A stretch of 64,000 bases of DNA from Pseudoalteromonas sp. UG3-2 (GTDB lineage Bacteria; Pseudomonadota; Gammaproteobacteria; Enterobacterales; Alteromonadaceae). A program made the translations under genes and the position numbers. The DNA lies in NCBI RefSeq assembly GCF_037120705.1, contig NZ_JAWLJU010000002.1:806001-870000 (forward strand), in the 5' to 3' direction. Of this stretch, positions 35,845 to 43,587 are shown one piece after another. Position 1 is the first letter of the stretch. The number at the start of each line of letters is the position of its first letter. The notes under the pieces were generated by a model, which had not been told where the DNA came from, made no database searches, and worked only from the letters and a program-made list of their open reading frames with translations.

Positions 35845-37335
35845 TTAACGTTGGGAAACAATTTGGTTGAGAAATAACTGTAAATTCTCCCTGTTTTTCA
35901 TAGTGCTGTGGTTCCCTAATACATTGCCAAGAGAAGTTGCAAAGCTGGGGTTGGCACTGCTCAGAGTCACTACCACATCATTTTCTTGTGGCTGCTGTGG
36001 CACCGCTTCGTATTCCACTACATGTACAACTCGCTTTACTCTTCCCATCCAGCGAGATTCTGTTTTGGTCGTCACATAAGCTGCACTACTAAAATTGCGA
36101 AGCGCTTGCCAAGCGCGTACCCCAGCCCAACGGGCTCCCCATGGAAACAATCCAACTAAGTCTGGCTCCTTCTCAATTACGCCATCTTGGTTAAGATCCG
36201 CATTTGCACCTATTGAAAATAGGTTTTTCACTCCACCTCTCACACCTTGTAAAATAGCGTCATTTGCTGCATGTGTCGTTAAATCGGCAATTCCAGGCAT
36301 TTGCGGCCCAACGACCGTAGGCAGTTGTAAATAAGCGCTGGCATAACCATTGGGATCCGCCCCATTATTTCTATATGCGTACGCCGCATGACGTATTTTT
36401 ATTACTGATAAATCTGCAGCAACACTACCAAGATGGGGAGTTGAAAAGGTAGATAATGATGCAATGCCAAAGTCTGCGCCGATCGCTTGTAAATACTGAG
36501 TATCAAGCCCCCCCTTGCTATGAGCAATTATATGTACCTTTTCGGACTTGATGCCTTCTAGAAATGGAGTAATCTTTTCTGCCATCAAATATGCGTTGGT
36601 TTCTGCTGTACCATTTGCATGCAGAGAAAAGCGCTCATACTTTATTCCTAACTCATCTAGCGATGCTAATATGCCAGGGGCGCTGTCATCATCCCAGCTA
36701 TCTTTTTGTGCATTAATTCCATGTATTAACACTATAGGTAAAGCAACATCAAACTCTGCTGCAACCCAGTCCACTGACATACACCAGTAGTTACCATCAT
36801 TAGCAGTATCAATATCCACTTTCACTTCATTATTTTGGCCGAAAATAACCTCTTCGATTGGCACCTCAAGCCGAGTCTCCGTCCAACGTAAGTTCTTCCC
36901 CTGTAAAGTACCCACATACTTACCATTAAAGGACACTTTATCTATTTCGGGATTACGGTCTGGCCCGGAATACTCGGAGTCGACATCAAAGATAGGCATG
37001 CTCAGCATTACGGTAGAACCAATCACTTTTTGTGCCACCAAATCAGGTAATTTAGTCACATCAATCCTGCCATTATGCAGCACCGAGTCATTGAGTACTT
37101 TTGGAATATTGATGTTTATTCGCAGGGGTCCTTCAGATTTATAAGTACAGCCGGTATCAAGACCTGAGCCGTTATCAATAACATAGGTACCAAGCTTTGA
37201 TTCAGGTGGAGATATCCCTGAGTTTTGAGCTGCTATATCAGCTAACTTGGTTTGGTTTAAGTCATGCGCAACACCATAAAAAGAAGCTAACAGTAATGCG
37301 GCAGTAATAAGATAATCGAAAACGTGAACTCTCAT
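35845..37335 (-). CDS. secreted alpha/beta-hydrolase, triacylglycerol lipase/esterase-like
   Basis: Probable secreted lipase or esterase, 496 residues. A signal peptide (ITAALLLASFYGVAH) is followed by an N-terminal beta domain of about 180 residues, then an alpha/beta-hydrolase fold. The fold shows the oxyanion motif VLIHGINAQKDSW and the nucleophile elbow AHSKGG with its Ser. STPHLGS follows as in PGAP1/lipase families. The catalytic His is probably the one in VLGNHSTMKNREN near the C-terminus, a common position in lipases. It is first in an operon with the secreted protein at 33821. Substrate specificity cannot be judged. Confidence 0.8.
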   Translation of the reverse strand: MRVHVFDYLITAALLLASFYGVAHDLNQTKLADIAAQNSGISPPESKLGTYVIDNGSGLDTGCTYKSEGPLRININIPKVLNDSVLHNGRIDVTKLPDLVAQKVIGSTVMLSMPIFDVDSEYSGPDRNPEIDKVSFNGKYVGTLQGKNLRWTETRLEVPIEEVIFGQNNEVKVDIDTANDGNYWCMSVDWVAAEFDVALPIVLIHGINAQKDSWDDDSAPGILASLDELGIKYERFSLHANGTAETNAYLMAEKITPFLEGIKSEKVHIIAHSKGGLDTQYLQAIGADFGIASLSTFSTPHLGSVAADLSVIKIRHAAYAYRNNGADPNGYASAYLQLPTVVGPQMPGIADLTTHAANDAILQGVRGGVKNLFSIGANADLNQDGVIEKEPDLVGLFPWGARWAGVRAWQALRNFSSAAYVTTKTESRWMGRVKRVVHVVEYEAVPQQPQENDVVVTLSSANPSFATSLGNVLGNHSTMKNRENLQLFLNQIVSQR

Positions 37336-37511
37336 AATACTATCCTTTGTATTCTAACGAGTAGTATGCTGGGCAGCTTGCCCATCAAATATGGTATAAG
37401 TGCTATCAATAAACACATGATTAACACTAATGAAACATAGTAAAAGCGAAAGCGTAATATTTTCACGTTGACAAACTCAACGACTTAGTCTTCTTATTAT
37501 GCTTAGGCTCG

Positions 37512-37697
37512 TTATAACCCTGCTTGATTGGCTAAAAGAAGCCTGAAGGCCCATACGGCTAGGGGTATGAAGAAAATAGATACAGCCAAGCTGACCACAA
37601 TTGCTCTAACTCACTGATGTAAATGCGCAAGGGTAATAGGTCTACGCTCTTCTTGATAAGCGACGATATTAACCTTTTCAACAACATCCAACTTCAC
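37512..37697 (-). pseudogene. small membrane-anchored protein gene with an internal nonsense codon
   Basis: A frame beginning at GTG 37697 encodes KLDVVEKVNIVAYQEERRPI and continues to LAHLHQ. It then meets TGA at 37611-37613 and continues in the same frame with VRAIVVSLAVSIFFIPLAVW, then FRLLLANQAGL, ending at TAA 37512-37514. The text is protein-like on both sides of the TGA: a polar head, then one transmembrane helix. A single TGG-to-TGA change (Trp) would explain it. The likely intact length is 61 residues. A GGAGAGG lies 14 bases before the GTG. It might instead be two tiny ORFs. No homolog is recognised. Confidence 0.45.
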
Positions 37698-37812
37698 TTT
37701 CTAATTACTTACCTCTCCTCTCTCATTTTGCCCAACAGCACTAAACTGATTTACCGCAATGACAACTCCACTCCTTGATCTAAATTATTGCGAAAGACAC
37801 CCACCGCAATTA

Positions 37813-37832
37813 TACTGTATATATGAACAGTA
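37813..37832 (+). promoter_or_regulatory. LexA box (SOS operator) of umuDC
   Basis: TACTGTATATATGAACAGTA matches the consensus TACTGT-N8-ACAGTA, with CTGT at 37815-37818 and ACAG at 37827-37830. It is centred 26 bases before the umuD ATG, so LexA would repress umuDC until DNA damage. Confidence 0.93.
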
Positions 37833-37848
37833 CAATTACGGTGTAAAG

Positions 37849-38262
37849 ATGAAATGTATTCCTGTCAAAGCACAAGCCGGGATCACTGGCTTTGAGTCAC
37901 CTGCAGCTGAGTATAAGGAGCTTGGGCTGTCGTTGGATCAGCTGCTCGTCAGACACCCAAACACCACTTTTATCGGTTTGGCTGCTGGGGATTCGATGCA
38001 AGGCCTAGGGATCTTTGACGGCGATATTCTTATTGTTGATCGCGCCGTTGAACCGAAGCATTTGGATGTTATCGTGGCTAACTACAACAGTGAATTTGTG
38101 TGTAAAGTCATTGATTTAAAAAAGCGGCAATTGCTTTCAGCCGGCCGCTCTTTTGCGCCCGTTAATATTTCTGAGGCTGATGCTTTTCAACTTGAAGGAG
38201 TAGTAATAAGCGCAGTGAGGTTATTTCGACGCAATGACGAGTTAGCTAAATGTATGCCCTAG
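37849..38262 (+). CDS. umuD: UmuD-like SOS mutagenesis protein (S24 peptidase)
   Basis: Self-cleaving regulatory subunit of DNA polymerase V, 137 residues. The start is the ATG at 37849; a longer frame from 37759 would run through the LexA box and is rejected. The S24 features are the auto-cleavage site Ala10-Gly11 (VKAQAGITGFESPAAEY), nucleophile Ser49 in GDSMQG and general base Lys86 in FVCKVIDL. Cleavage after RecA stimulation would give UmuD'. The stretch before the cleavage site is only 10 residues, shorter than E. coli UmuD (24). It overlaps umuC by 13 bases. Confidence 0.94.
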   Translation: MKCIPVKAQAGITGFESPAAEYKELGLSLDQLLVRHPNTTFIGLAAGDSMQGLGIFDGDILIVDRAVEPKHLDVIVANYNSEFVCKVIDLKKRQLLSAGRSFAPVNISEADAFQLEGVVISAVRLFRRNDELAKCMP

Positions 38263-39506
38263 TTGATGCCACTGCTTTTTATGCCTCTGCAGAGAAAGTC
38301 TTTGATTTGAGCATTCGTAAAAAGCCTGTGGTGGTGCTTTCTAACAACGACGGCTGCATAGTCGCCGCTTCCCCAGAGGCCAGAAAGCTTGGACTGCCCA
38401 AGTTTCAACCTTACTTTAAACTCAAGCCCATCTTGCAACAGCACGGCATGGTGATCCGCTCTTCTAACTATGAGCTATACGCGGATCTATCTGAAAAAAT
38501 GATGAACATCATTGGGCAGTTCAGCGACAAACATTATATTTACTCCATTGATGAAGCTTTTTTAAAGTTTGATGGTTATCATAAGCTAATTCCAAACTGG
38601 CATGACTATGGTCATTTAATTCGCCGCACAGTATGGCGTGGCACAAAGCTTCCTGTGGGGGTTGGGTTTGGTCCGACTCCAACACTCGCAAAAGCCGCAA
38701 ACCATGCTGCTAAGAAGTTTTTCGGAGCCACTGGTGTGGCTGTCATTGATAATGAGCAAGCCCGTCGTACCATTTTAAAGCAAATGGCTGTCTCTGATGT
38801 TTGGGGGGTTGGAAAGCGGCTGGCGAAAAAGCTTAATCTGATGGGAGTGAATAGCGCACTTGATTTAGCGAATCAAAACCCAAAGCATATGCGCAAACAG
38901 TTCAGTGTTGTGTTAGAGCGTACCATTACAGAGCTAAATGGCTATGAATGCTTAAGCTGGGGTGACGTTAAGCAAAGGAAAAAGGAAATATACAGCACCC
39001 GAAGCTTTGGCCAACGGATCACCGACCCCAGCTCTTTAAAAGCTGCACTCATTACTCACTGCACGATTGTGACTAAAAAGCTTAGACGGCAAGGAGCATT
39101 AGCTAAACAAATTATTGTTTTTGCACATTCATCTCCCTTTGAAGACGGCTTCTTTAAAAAGTCATTTATTACTTCTTTGCCCGTTGCCTCCAACGACTGC
39201 AGGGTTTTTGCCGCTACCGTAAAAGAGATATTTGGCCAGCTCTACCAACCAGGAGTGCGTTATTACAAAGCCGGTGTCGGCGCCTTTGAGCTAGAAGATG
39301 ACCACCTACAACAAGCAGATATGTTTAATACATCACAAGACAACCCAAAGTTAATGGCAGTGCTCGATAACATAAATAGCCGCTACGGTGATTCCGCTTT
39401 GGCTCTGGGTAGCCAAATACAAAGTAACCGCTGGGCAATGAAACGGGAGTACCTATCACCCCACTACACGACTCGATGGTCTGATATTCCTACCATAAAA
39501 TGTTGA
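38250..39506 (+). CDS. umuC: UmuC-like error-prone DNA polymerase V subunit
   Basis: Catalytic subunit of translesion polymerase V, Y family, 418 residues. Palm motifs carry the metal ligands Asp6 (YALVDATAFYASAE) and Asp101-Glu102 (YSIDEAFLKF). A helix-hairpin-helix/thumb region (VWGVGKRLAKKLNLMGV) and the little-finger domain follow. The fragment NNDGCIVAASPEARKLGL is typical of UmuC. Translation is coupled to umuD by a 13-base overlap and the pair is under the LexA box. No terminator is obvious; the RAYT element follows downstream on the other strand. Confidence 0.95.
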   Translation: MYALVDATAFYASAEKVFDLSIRKKPVVVLSNNDGCIVAASPEARKLGLPKFQPYFKLKPILQQHGMVIRSSNYELYADLSEKMMNIIGQFSDKHYIYSIDEAFLKFDGYHKLIPNWHDYGHLIRRTVWRGTKLPVGVGFGPTPTLAKAANHAAKKFFGATGVAVIDNEQARRTILKQMAVSDVWGVGKRLAKKLNLMGVNSALDLANQNPKHMRKQFSVVLERTITELNGYECLSWGDVKQRKKEIYSTRSFGQRITDPSSLKAALITHCTIVTKKLRRQGALAKQIIVFAHSSPFEDGFFKKSFITSLPVASNDCRVFAATVKEIFGQLYQPGVRYYKAGVGAFELEDDHLQQADMFNTSQDNPKLMAVLDNINSRYGDSALALGSQIQSNRWAMKREYLSPHYTTRWSDIPTIKC

Positions 39507-39557
39507 AGGACAGATGAGTAGCTCTATTAGCTACAGAGCTATGATGAAAGAACTAAT

Positions 39558-40829
39558 GACACCCACCTTTTCTTAAAAGACAAAAAACCAAAGGCTCGAG
39601 GATGTAATTTCACACTATTCAAGAGTTACATTCAACAGAGAATTGCTTTTGCAAAGAGGATACTGGCTTTTTTATACCTTATATCAATATAACGTACAGC
39701 AAATATTGTCAGCGCAAAATTAGTCTGTCAGCTCAATCTACTCAAGTATATTACGCTAACAAGCGCTCAGAGTTGACTAGGTTTGGTCTCCACCTTTTAT
39801 GTAACCTTTCACAGTAGTTGGTAATTGCTTGTGGCCGGCCTGCAGCGCCATGAAATACATGGGAAAACTGAGTAGTTAACTTAAACCAATTTTTGGGCTC
39901 AATATTTAACCTTGCAAGAATGGGGTGTACTTCATCGATGTGCCCTGCTTTATCACTGCGAATGCTTTGTCCTGTTAATTCTACTAATTCAAGATAATAA
40001 GTGAGTTCAAAAGGAATGCCTTGAGTCATATGCTTTCTAGGGTTCCCAGCAAAACGCAGTAAACTTTTTGGCTGCTTACCATGTTTTGCGTGCTCTATGC
40101 GCTTTTTGATGCTGGTATGGTTGGAGGTTTCGGGGGTTGAAGCCATTTTCGCGCGGATAGGATTCAAATCTACATACGCCATACAAGCGGCAAGTGCGGC
40201 TTCATCGAGTAGTGCTTGCGATTTGAATCGCCCTTCCCAAAAACGGCCTTTGCAGCCATCCTCCCTATTTGCTCTTCGAGCAATGTCTTCATTGAGTACA
40301 CGCATAAACCAACTGATACTCGCCAACCTTTCTCTATATTGACTGATTTGCGCAGCAAGCATGACGCGCTCTGACTCATTGAGAGCCTCACCATTGATAA
40401 ACTTATTCGTGAGCCAGTTCCCCTTATATAACTTATGCCAACGAATAACAACGGCCCTATCTGATAAGCGTTTTGCTTGTTTGTCGTCAACATACAAAAC
40501 AACATGTGTGTGATTACTCATCACTGCATAAGCGCAAACATCAATGCAAAAAGCACTGGCAAGCAGAAACAGCTTTTGTTCCACCCAGTGGCGGCGGTGT
40601 TCATAAGATTTTCCTGTTACTACGTCTTTGCCGCACAAATAGGCTTGCCTTACGCAGCGCGAAATACAGTGGTAGTACTTGGTGTCGGCTAAACTGATCT
40701 GTCTTTTTCTGGCTGTTGCCATGGCGGTGTCTCCTCAATCCTTGAGTACATAGCTAACAGTAGACAAGTTTTCGAAAAGGGACAAATTTGAGATGGGTGT
40801 CTTCAATTATCCCATTAAAGGTGGGTGTC
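39558..40829. mobile_element. RAYT (Y1 transposase) element with terminal inverted repeats
   Basis: GACACCCACCTTT (39558-39570) and its exact reverse complement AAAGGTGGGTGTC (40817-40829) flank the transposase gene, giving a unit of about 1.27 kb. Inside the right end a second copy (GATGGGTGTCTTCAATTAT) lies 28 bases before GGTGGGTGTCTCTAATTAT, a head-to-tail repeat pair typical of REP-type sequences near RAYT genes. Whether these are the true ends of a mobile unit or fixed REP sequences is not settled by this sequence alone. Confidence 0.6.
39751..40722 (-). CDS. REP-associated tyrosine transposase (RAYT, Y1/IS200-like)
   Basis: Single-strand transposase-like endonuclease of the Y1 HUH family, 323 residues. 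The N-terminal core has YYHCISRCVRQAYLC and the HUH motif His71-x-His73 (VMSNHTHVVLYVD). The helix with WFMRVLNEDIARRANRED and GRFWEGRFKSQALLDE belongs to the same fold and is characteristic of RAYTs. The C-terminal ~120 residues are basic and may bind DNA. The catalytic Tyr was not assigned with certainty. It lies between inverted TGGGTGTC repeats. RAYT proteins are usually domesticated and excise or spread REP sequences. Confidence 0.88.
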   Translation of the reverse strand: MATARKRQISLADTKYYHCISRCVRQAYLCGKDVVTGKSYEHRRHWVEQKLFLLASAFCIDVCAYAVMSNHTHVVLYVDDKQAKRLSDRAVVIRWHKLYKGNWLTNKFINGEALNESERVMLAAQISQYRERLASISWFMRVLNEDIARRANREDGCKGRFWEGRFKSQALLDEAALAACMAYVDLNPIRAKMASTPETSNHTSIKKRIEHAKHGKQPKSLLRFAGNPRKHMTQGIPFELTYYLELVELTGQSIRSDKAGHIDEVHPILARLNIEPKNWFKLTTQFSHVFHGAAGRPQAITNYCERLHKRWRPNLVNSERLLA

Positions 40830-40921
40830 TCTAATTATTTTTAATAAGGAGAGTAAATATCAACATTACAGTAAGTTTGATCTATGAGATTGAATGGAAA
40901 GAGCTAATTATGTGAGGCGCT

Positions 40922-42187
40922 TTAACAAGCTAACACTCTCCCCCACTCTAAACAAAAGCTAACATTAGCACCACCACGAGGAATATTGCACAATTTTAGC
41001 TGCCCACCGTGGTTTTCAATAATTATTCGTGAAAGCATTAGACCTATGCCGTTGCCATCGGCTTTTGTAGTGTAAAAAGCTTCTGCAGCTTCATTTAAAT
41101 TAGAAAAGCCGGGACCGGTGTCAGTGACACTAAATCTCAGCTTATCATCGTCAAATATGATAGTGAGCGTTATCTCTGGCGGAGGCGTACATGCTTCTTG
41201 AGAATTATTAATAAGATGACAAAGCACTTGCTTGATTTGACTGGCATCAAAAAAGCCAAATTGCTCAGCTGTGCATTCTACCTTTAATTGTGGGTAGATA
41301 CTTTGTAGCTGGATACAAAGCTCACTGAGCACGACAACCTGCTTATTCGCTGGCGGCAGTTTGGCAAGCGAAGCATAATTACCCATAAAAGATTTAAGAT
41401 AGTTGGTGCGTTCGTTGATGAGCGAAAGCCCACGGTTAAATTTCTCTAAATCTAAGTCGCCATTTAAGCGCTTAGTAAGGCTGCGAGCTACTGTACCAAT
41501 TGGCGCTAATGCATTGTTGATCTCATGGCTTAGAATGCGAACAAAACGCTGTAAAGCGTCTTTTTCTTGTTGATATAAAATACTATCGAGCTGTTTTAAC
41601 ACCAAAAGAGTATGAGGTTTATTGGCAATGTAGCAACTGTCGTGCTGAAACAGAAAAGCATGCTCAGTTTCATTAACCATCAACCAAACTTTTCCTTGTT
41701 TTTGTTGGGCTTGAAGTGATTGAAACCAGCTCATAGCATTGTCTTTATAACTATTTAAAAAGGCTCGCTCAGCGTAGCTATTGGCAAATGCAACGCTGTG
41801 GCTGTCGAATACAATCAGCGCACAATCAATCTTTTCGATAATCTGCTTTAGCAGATCACTTTGCTCTGCCAGAGCTCGTTGGTCAGCTTGCATGGCTTGT
41901 GCAAGGGCATTTAAATGGCCAACAGTTGAATGTAATTGCGAGTCTTTGCCATGCACCGCTCTTACAGCATAATCGCCTTGTCGAAGCGAAATCAACAAGG
42001 TATCAATCAAATTAATGGTATTTTGTCTGGTCGAACCATATTGGTACGCAAGCAATGCAAAACACAGCACAAATACCAAATCCACCAACATAATCAATGT
42101 GATTGGATAACCGTGTACAATGAGTAAGGCGTTAACGATAGCAAGTAGTAACGTATTTAACAGCCAATGGCCATAGCGATAAAACAA
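40922..42187 (-). CDS. sensor histidine kinase (NtrY-like)
   Basis: Membrane sensor kinase, 421 residues. It has two N-terminal transmembrane helices with almost no periplasmic loop (TLLLAIVNALLIVHG, ITLIMLVDLVFVLCFALLAY). It therefore probably senses within or near the membrane. A coiled linker and a PAS-like domain (about 95-200) follow. The phospho-acceptor His221 is in RILSHEINNALAPIG and the ATPase domain shows NNSQEAC, DTGPGFSN and GNGIGLML. It is the last gene of a five-gene operon, 13 bases after the response regulator gene. It would phosphorylate that regulator; the signal may be the exporter's substrate. Confidence 0.9.
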   Translation of the reverse strand: MFYRYGHWLLNTLLLAIVNALLIVHGYPITLIMLVDLVFVLCFALLAYQYGSTRQNTINLIDTLLISLRQGDYAVRAVHGKDSQLHSTVGHLNALAQAMQADQRALAEQSDLLKQIIEKIDCALIVFDSHSVAFANSYAERAFLNSYKDNAMSWFQSLQAQQKQGKVWLMVNETEHAFLFQHDSCYIANKPHTLLVLKQLDSILYQQEKDALQRFVRILSHEINNALAPIGTVARSLTKRLNGDLDLEKFNRGLSLINERTNYLKSFMGNYASLAKLPPANKQVVVLSELCIQLQSIYPQLKVECTAEQFGFFDASQIKQVLCHLINNSQEACTPPPEITLTIIFDDDKLRFSVTDTGPGFSNLNEAAEAFYTTKADGNGIGLMLSRIIIENHGGQLKLCNIPRGGANVSFCLEWGRVLAC

Positions 42188-42200
42188 GTTTACTTATCTC

Positions 42201-43583
42201 CTACTCGTACTTGTTCATTTTTCGATACCAAGCGCTGCGCGATAGGCCCAAGCTCTTCGCCGCTTTGGATACGTTACCATCATGAAACTCTAGTCTTTTA
42301 AAAAGTGCTTGTTCAACAATTTCATCCAACGTTAAATCATGGTGCTCTGGCGCAATCAAATTATCTGTTTGCAGCGAAGGCTGCACTGTGCGCTGTGTCG
42401 GGGTAAGCGCCAAATCGCTGGCAAATACCTGAGCGCCGACGCATGTAAACACCACACGTTCCATCATATGCTTGAGCTCTCTAATATTACCTGGAAACTC
42501 GTAGCCATTCAGCGCTTTAACAGCGCAAGGCATTAGGGTTGGTGAGGGTTTATTATTATCTTTGCTAAAGCGCATTAAAAAGCGCTCTGCTAATGGCAAA
42601 ATATCCTCAGGACACTCCCTTAATGGCGGTATTTCAACTTCTGCGGTATTTAATCGGTAATATAAATCTTGGCGAAATTGGTTATTAGCAATTGCTTTAT
42701 TGAGTTGGCAGTTGGTTGCGGAAATAATCCTAGCAGTATTGTTCAAAACTTTATGACTACCAACTGCACTATACTCTCGCTCTTCTAATACCTGAAGCAA
42801 TTTTGCTTGAGATTGCAAAGATAAGTTAGCAATTTCATCTAAAAACAGCGAGCCATTACTGGCCAGTGTGAAGGCACCAACGCGATCTTCTTTGGCATCG
42901 GTAAATGCGCCTTTTTTATGGCCGAATAGCTCAGAATTAAATAGCTCGTCACTCACCGCCCCCATGTTAATTGCGACAAAGCTCCCACCAGCGCGGTTCG
43001 AGTGCTCGTGTACATATTGCGCATAATAACTCTTTCCCGTGCCATTTTCGCCAGTCAGCAAGATGTTCATGTTACTTTGTGCCAACTGGGTTAGCTGAGT
43101 CAACACACGCTGTTTTTTTTCACTGTGAGTTTCACAGTGAACCGTTTGCTGAGGCTTTTTAAGGCGCTCATTTTCAGCTGATAGCCGTACTAAATGCTCC
43201 CTGTCGACTCGCTTTTCTAATTGTACTTTAATGCTATGAGCAAGGCGCTGATCATCCCATGGCTTTTCAATAAAGTCGGCTGCACCTTGCTTTAACGCCG
43301 TAACAGCAAGCTCTAACGTTGCCCAGCCAGTCATGACCACAATGGGTAAAAGTGGGTCAACCTGGATAAGCTTAGCGATAGCTGCGAGTCCTTCCTTACC
43401 ACTGGTAGTGTCTTGGGTAAAGTTCATATCCAATAACACTAAGTCCACGTCCTGAGTACTGACATACTCAGTTGCCGCCTCAGGCGTCACCACACCATGA
43501 CAAGCGTAGCCCTCATCCTCAAGTAAAAATTTCAGACTCGCTTGAATGTCCAACGAATCGTCAACTATTAGTACCTTCTTCAA
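42201..43583 (-). CDS. sigma-54-dependent response regulator (NtrC family)
   Basis: Transcription activator of 460 residues: receiver domain (phospho-acceptor Asp52 in LVLLDMNF, Lys107), AAA+ domain with Walker A GENGTGKS (178-185) and Walker B SLFLDEIA (245-252), and a Fis-type helix-turn-helix at the C-terminus (NVSKAAKSLGLSRSAWYRKM). The sigma-54-contact loop reads GAFTDA (225-230) instead of the canonical GAFTGA, a departure worth noting. It sits between the ABC permease and its kinase. The upstream palindrome at 48077 and the sigma-54-like promoter at 48000 suggest it activates its own operon. Confidence 0.93.
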   Translation of the reverse strand: MKKVLIVDDSLDIQASLKFLLEDEGYACHGVVTPEAATEYVSTQDVDLVLLDMNFTQDTTSGKEGLAAIAKLIQVDPLLPIVVMTGWATLELAVTALKQGAADFIEKPWDDQRLAHSIKVQLEKRVDREHLVRLSAENERLKKPQQTVHCETHSEKKQRVLTQLTQLAQSNMNILLTGENGTGKSYYAQYVHEHSNRAGGSFVAINMGAVSDELFNSELFGHKKGAFTDAKEDRVGAFTLASNGSLFLDEIANLSLQSQAKLLQVLEEREYSAVGSHKVLNNTARIISATNCQLNKAIANNQFRQDLYYRLNTAEVEIPPLRECPEDILPLAERFLMRFSKDNNKPSPTLMPCAVKALNGYEFPGNIRELKHMMERVVFTCVGAQVFASDLALTPTQRTVQPSLQTDNLIAPEHHDLTLDEIVEQALFKRLEFHDGNVSKAAKSLGLSRSAWYRKMNKYE

Positions 43584-43587
43584 ATTA

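Larger units (their letters stand above)
37336..37848. other. 513-bp intergenic region between lipase and umuD
   Basis: Divergent control region. It contains the lipase promoter area, the remains of a small minus-strand gene (37512-37697) and the LexA box (37813-37832). Nothing else convincing is seen. Confidence 0.6.

Noticed and set aside
37759-37848. A 30-residue N-terminal extension of UmuD
   Set aside because: It would translate through the LexA box and promoter; the ATG at 37849 gives a normal S24 protein.
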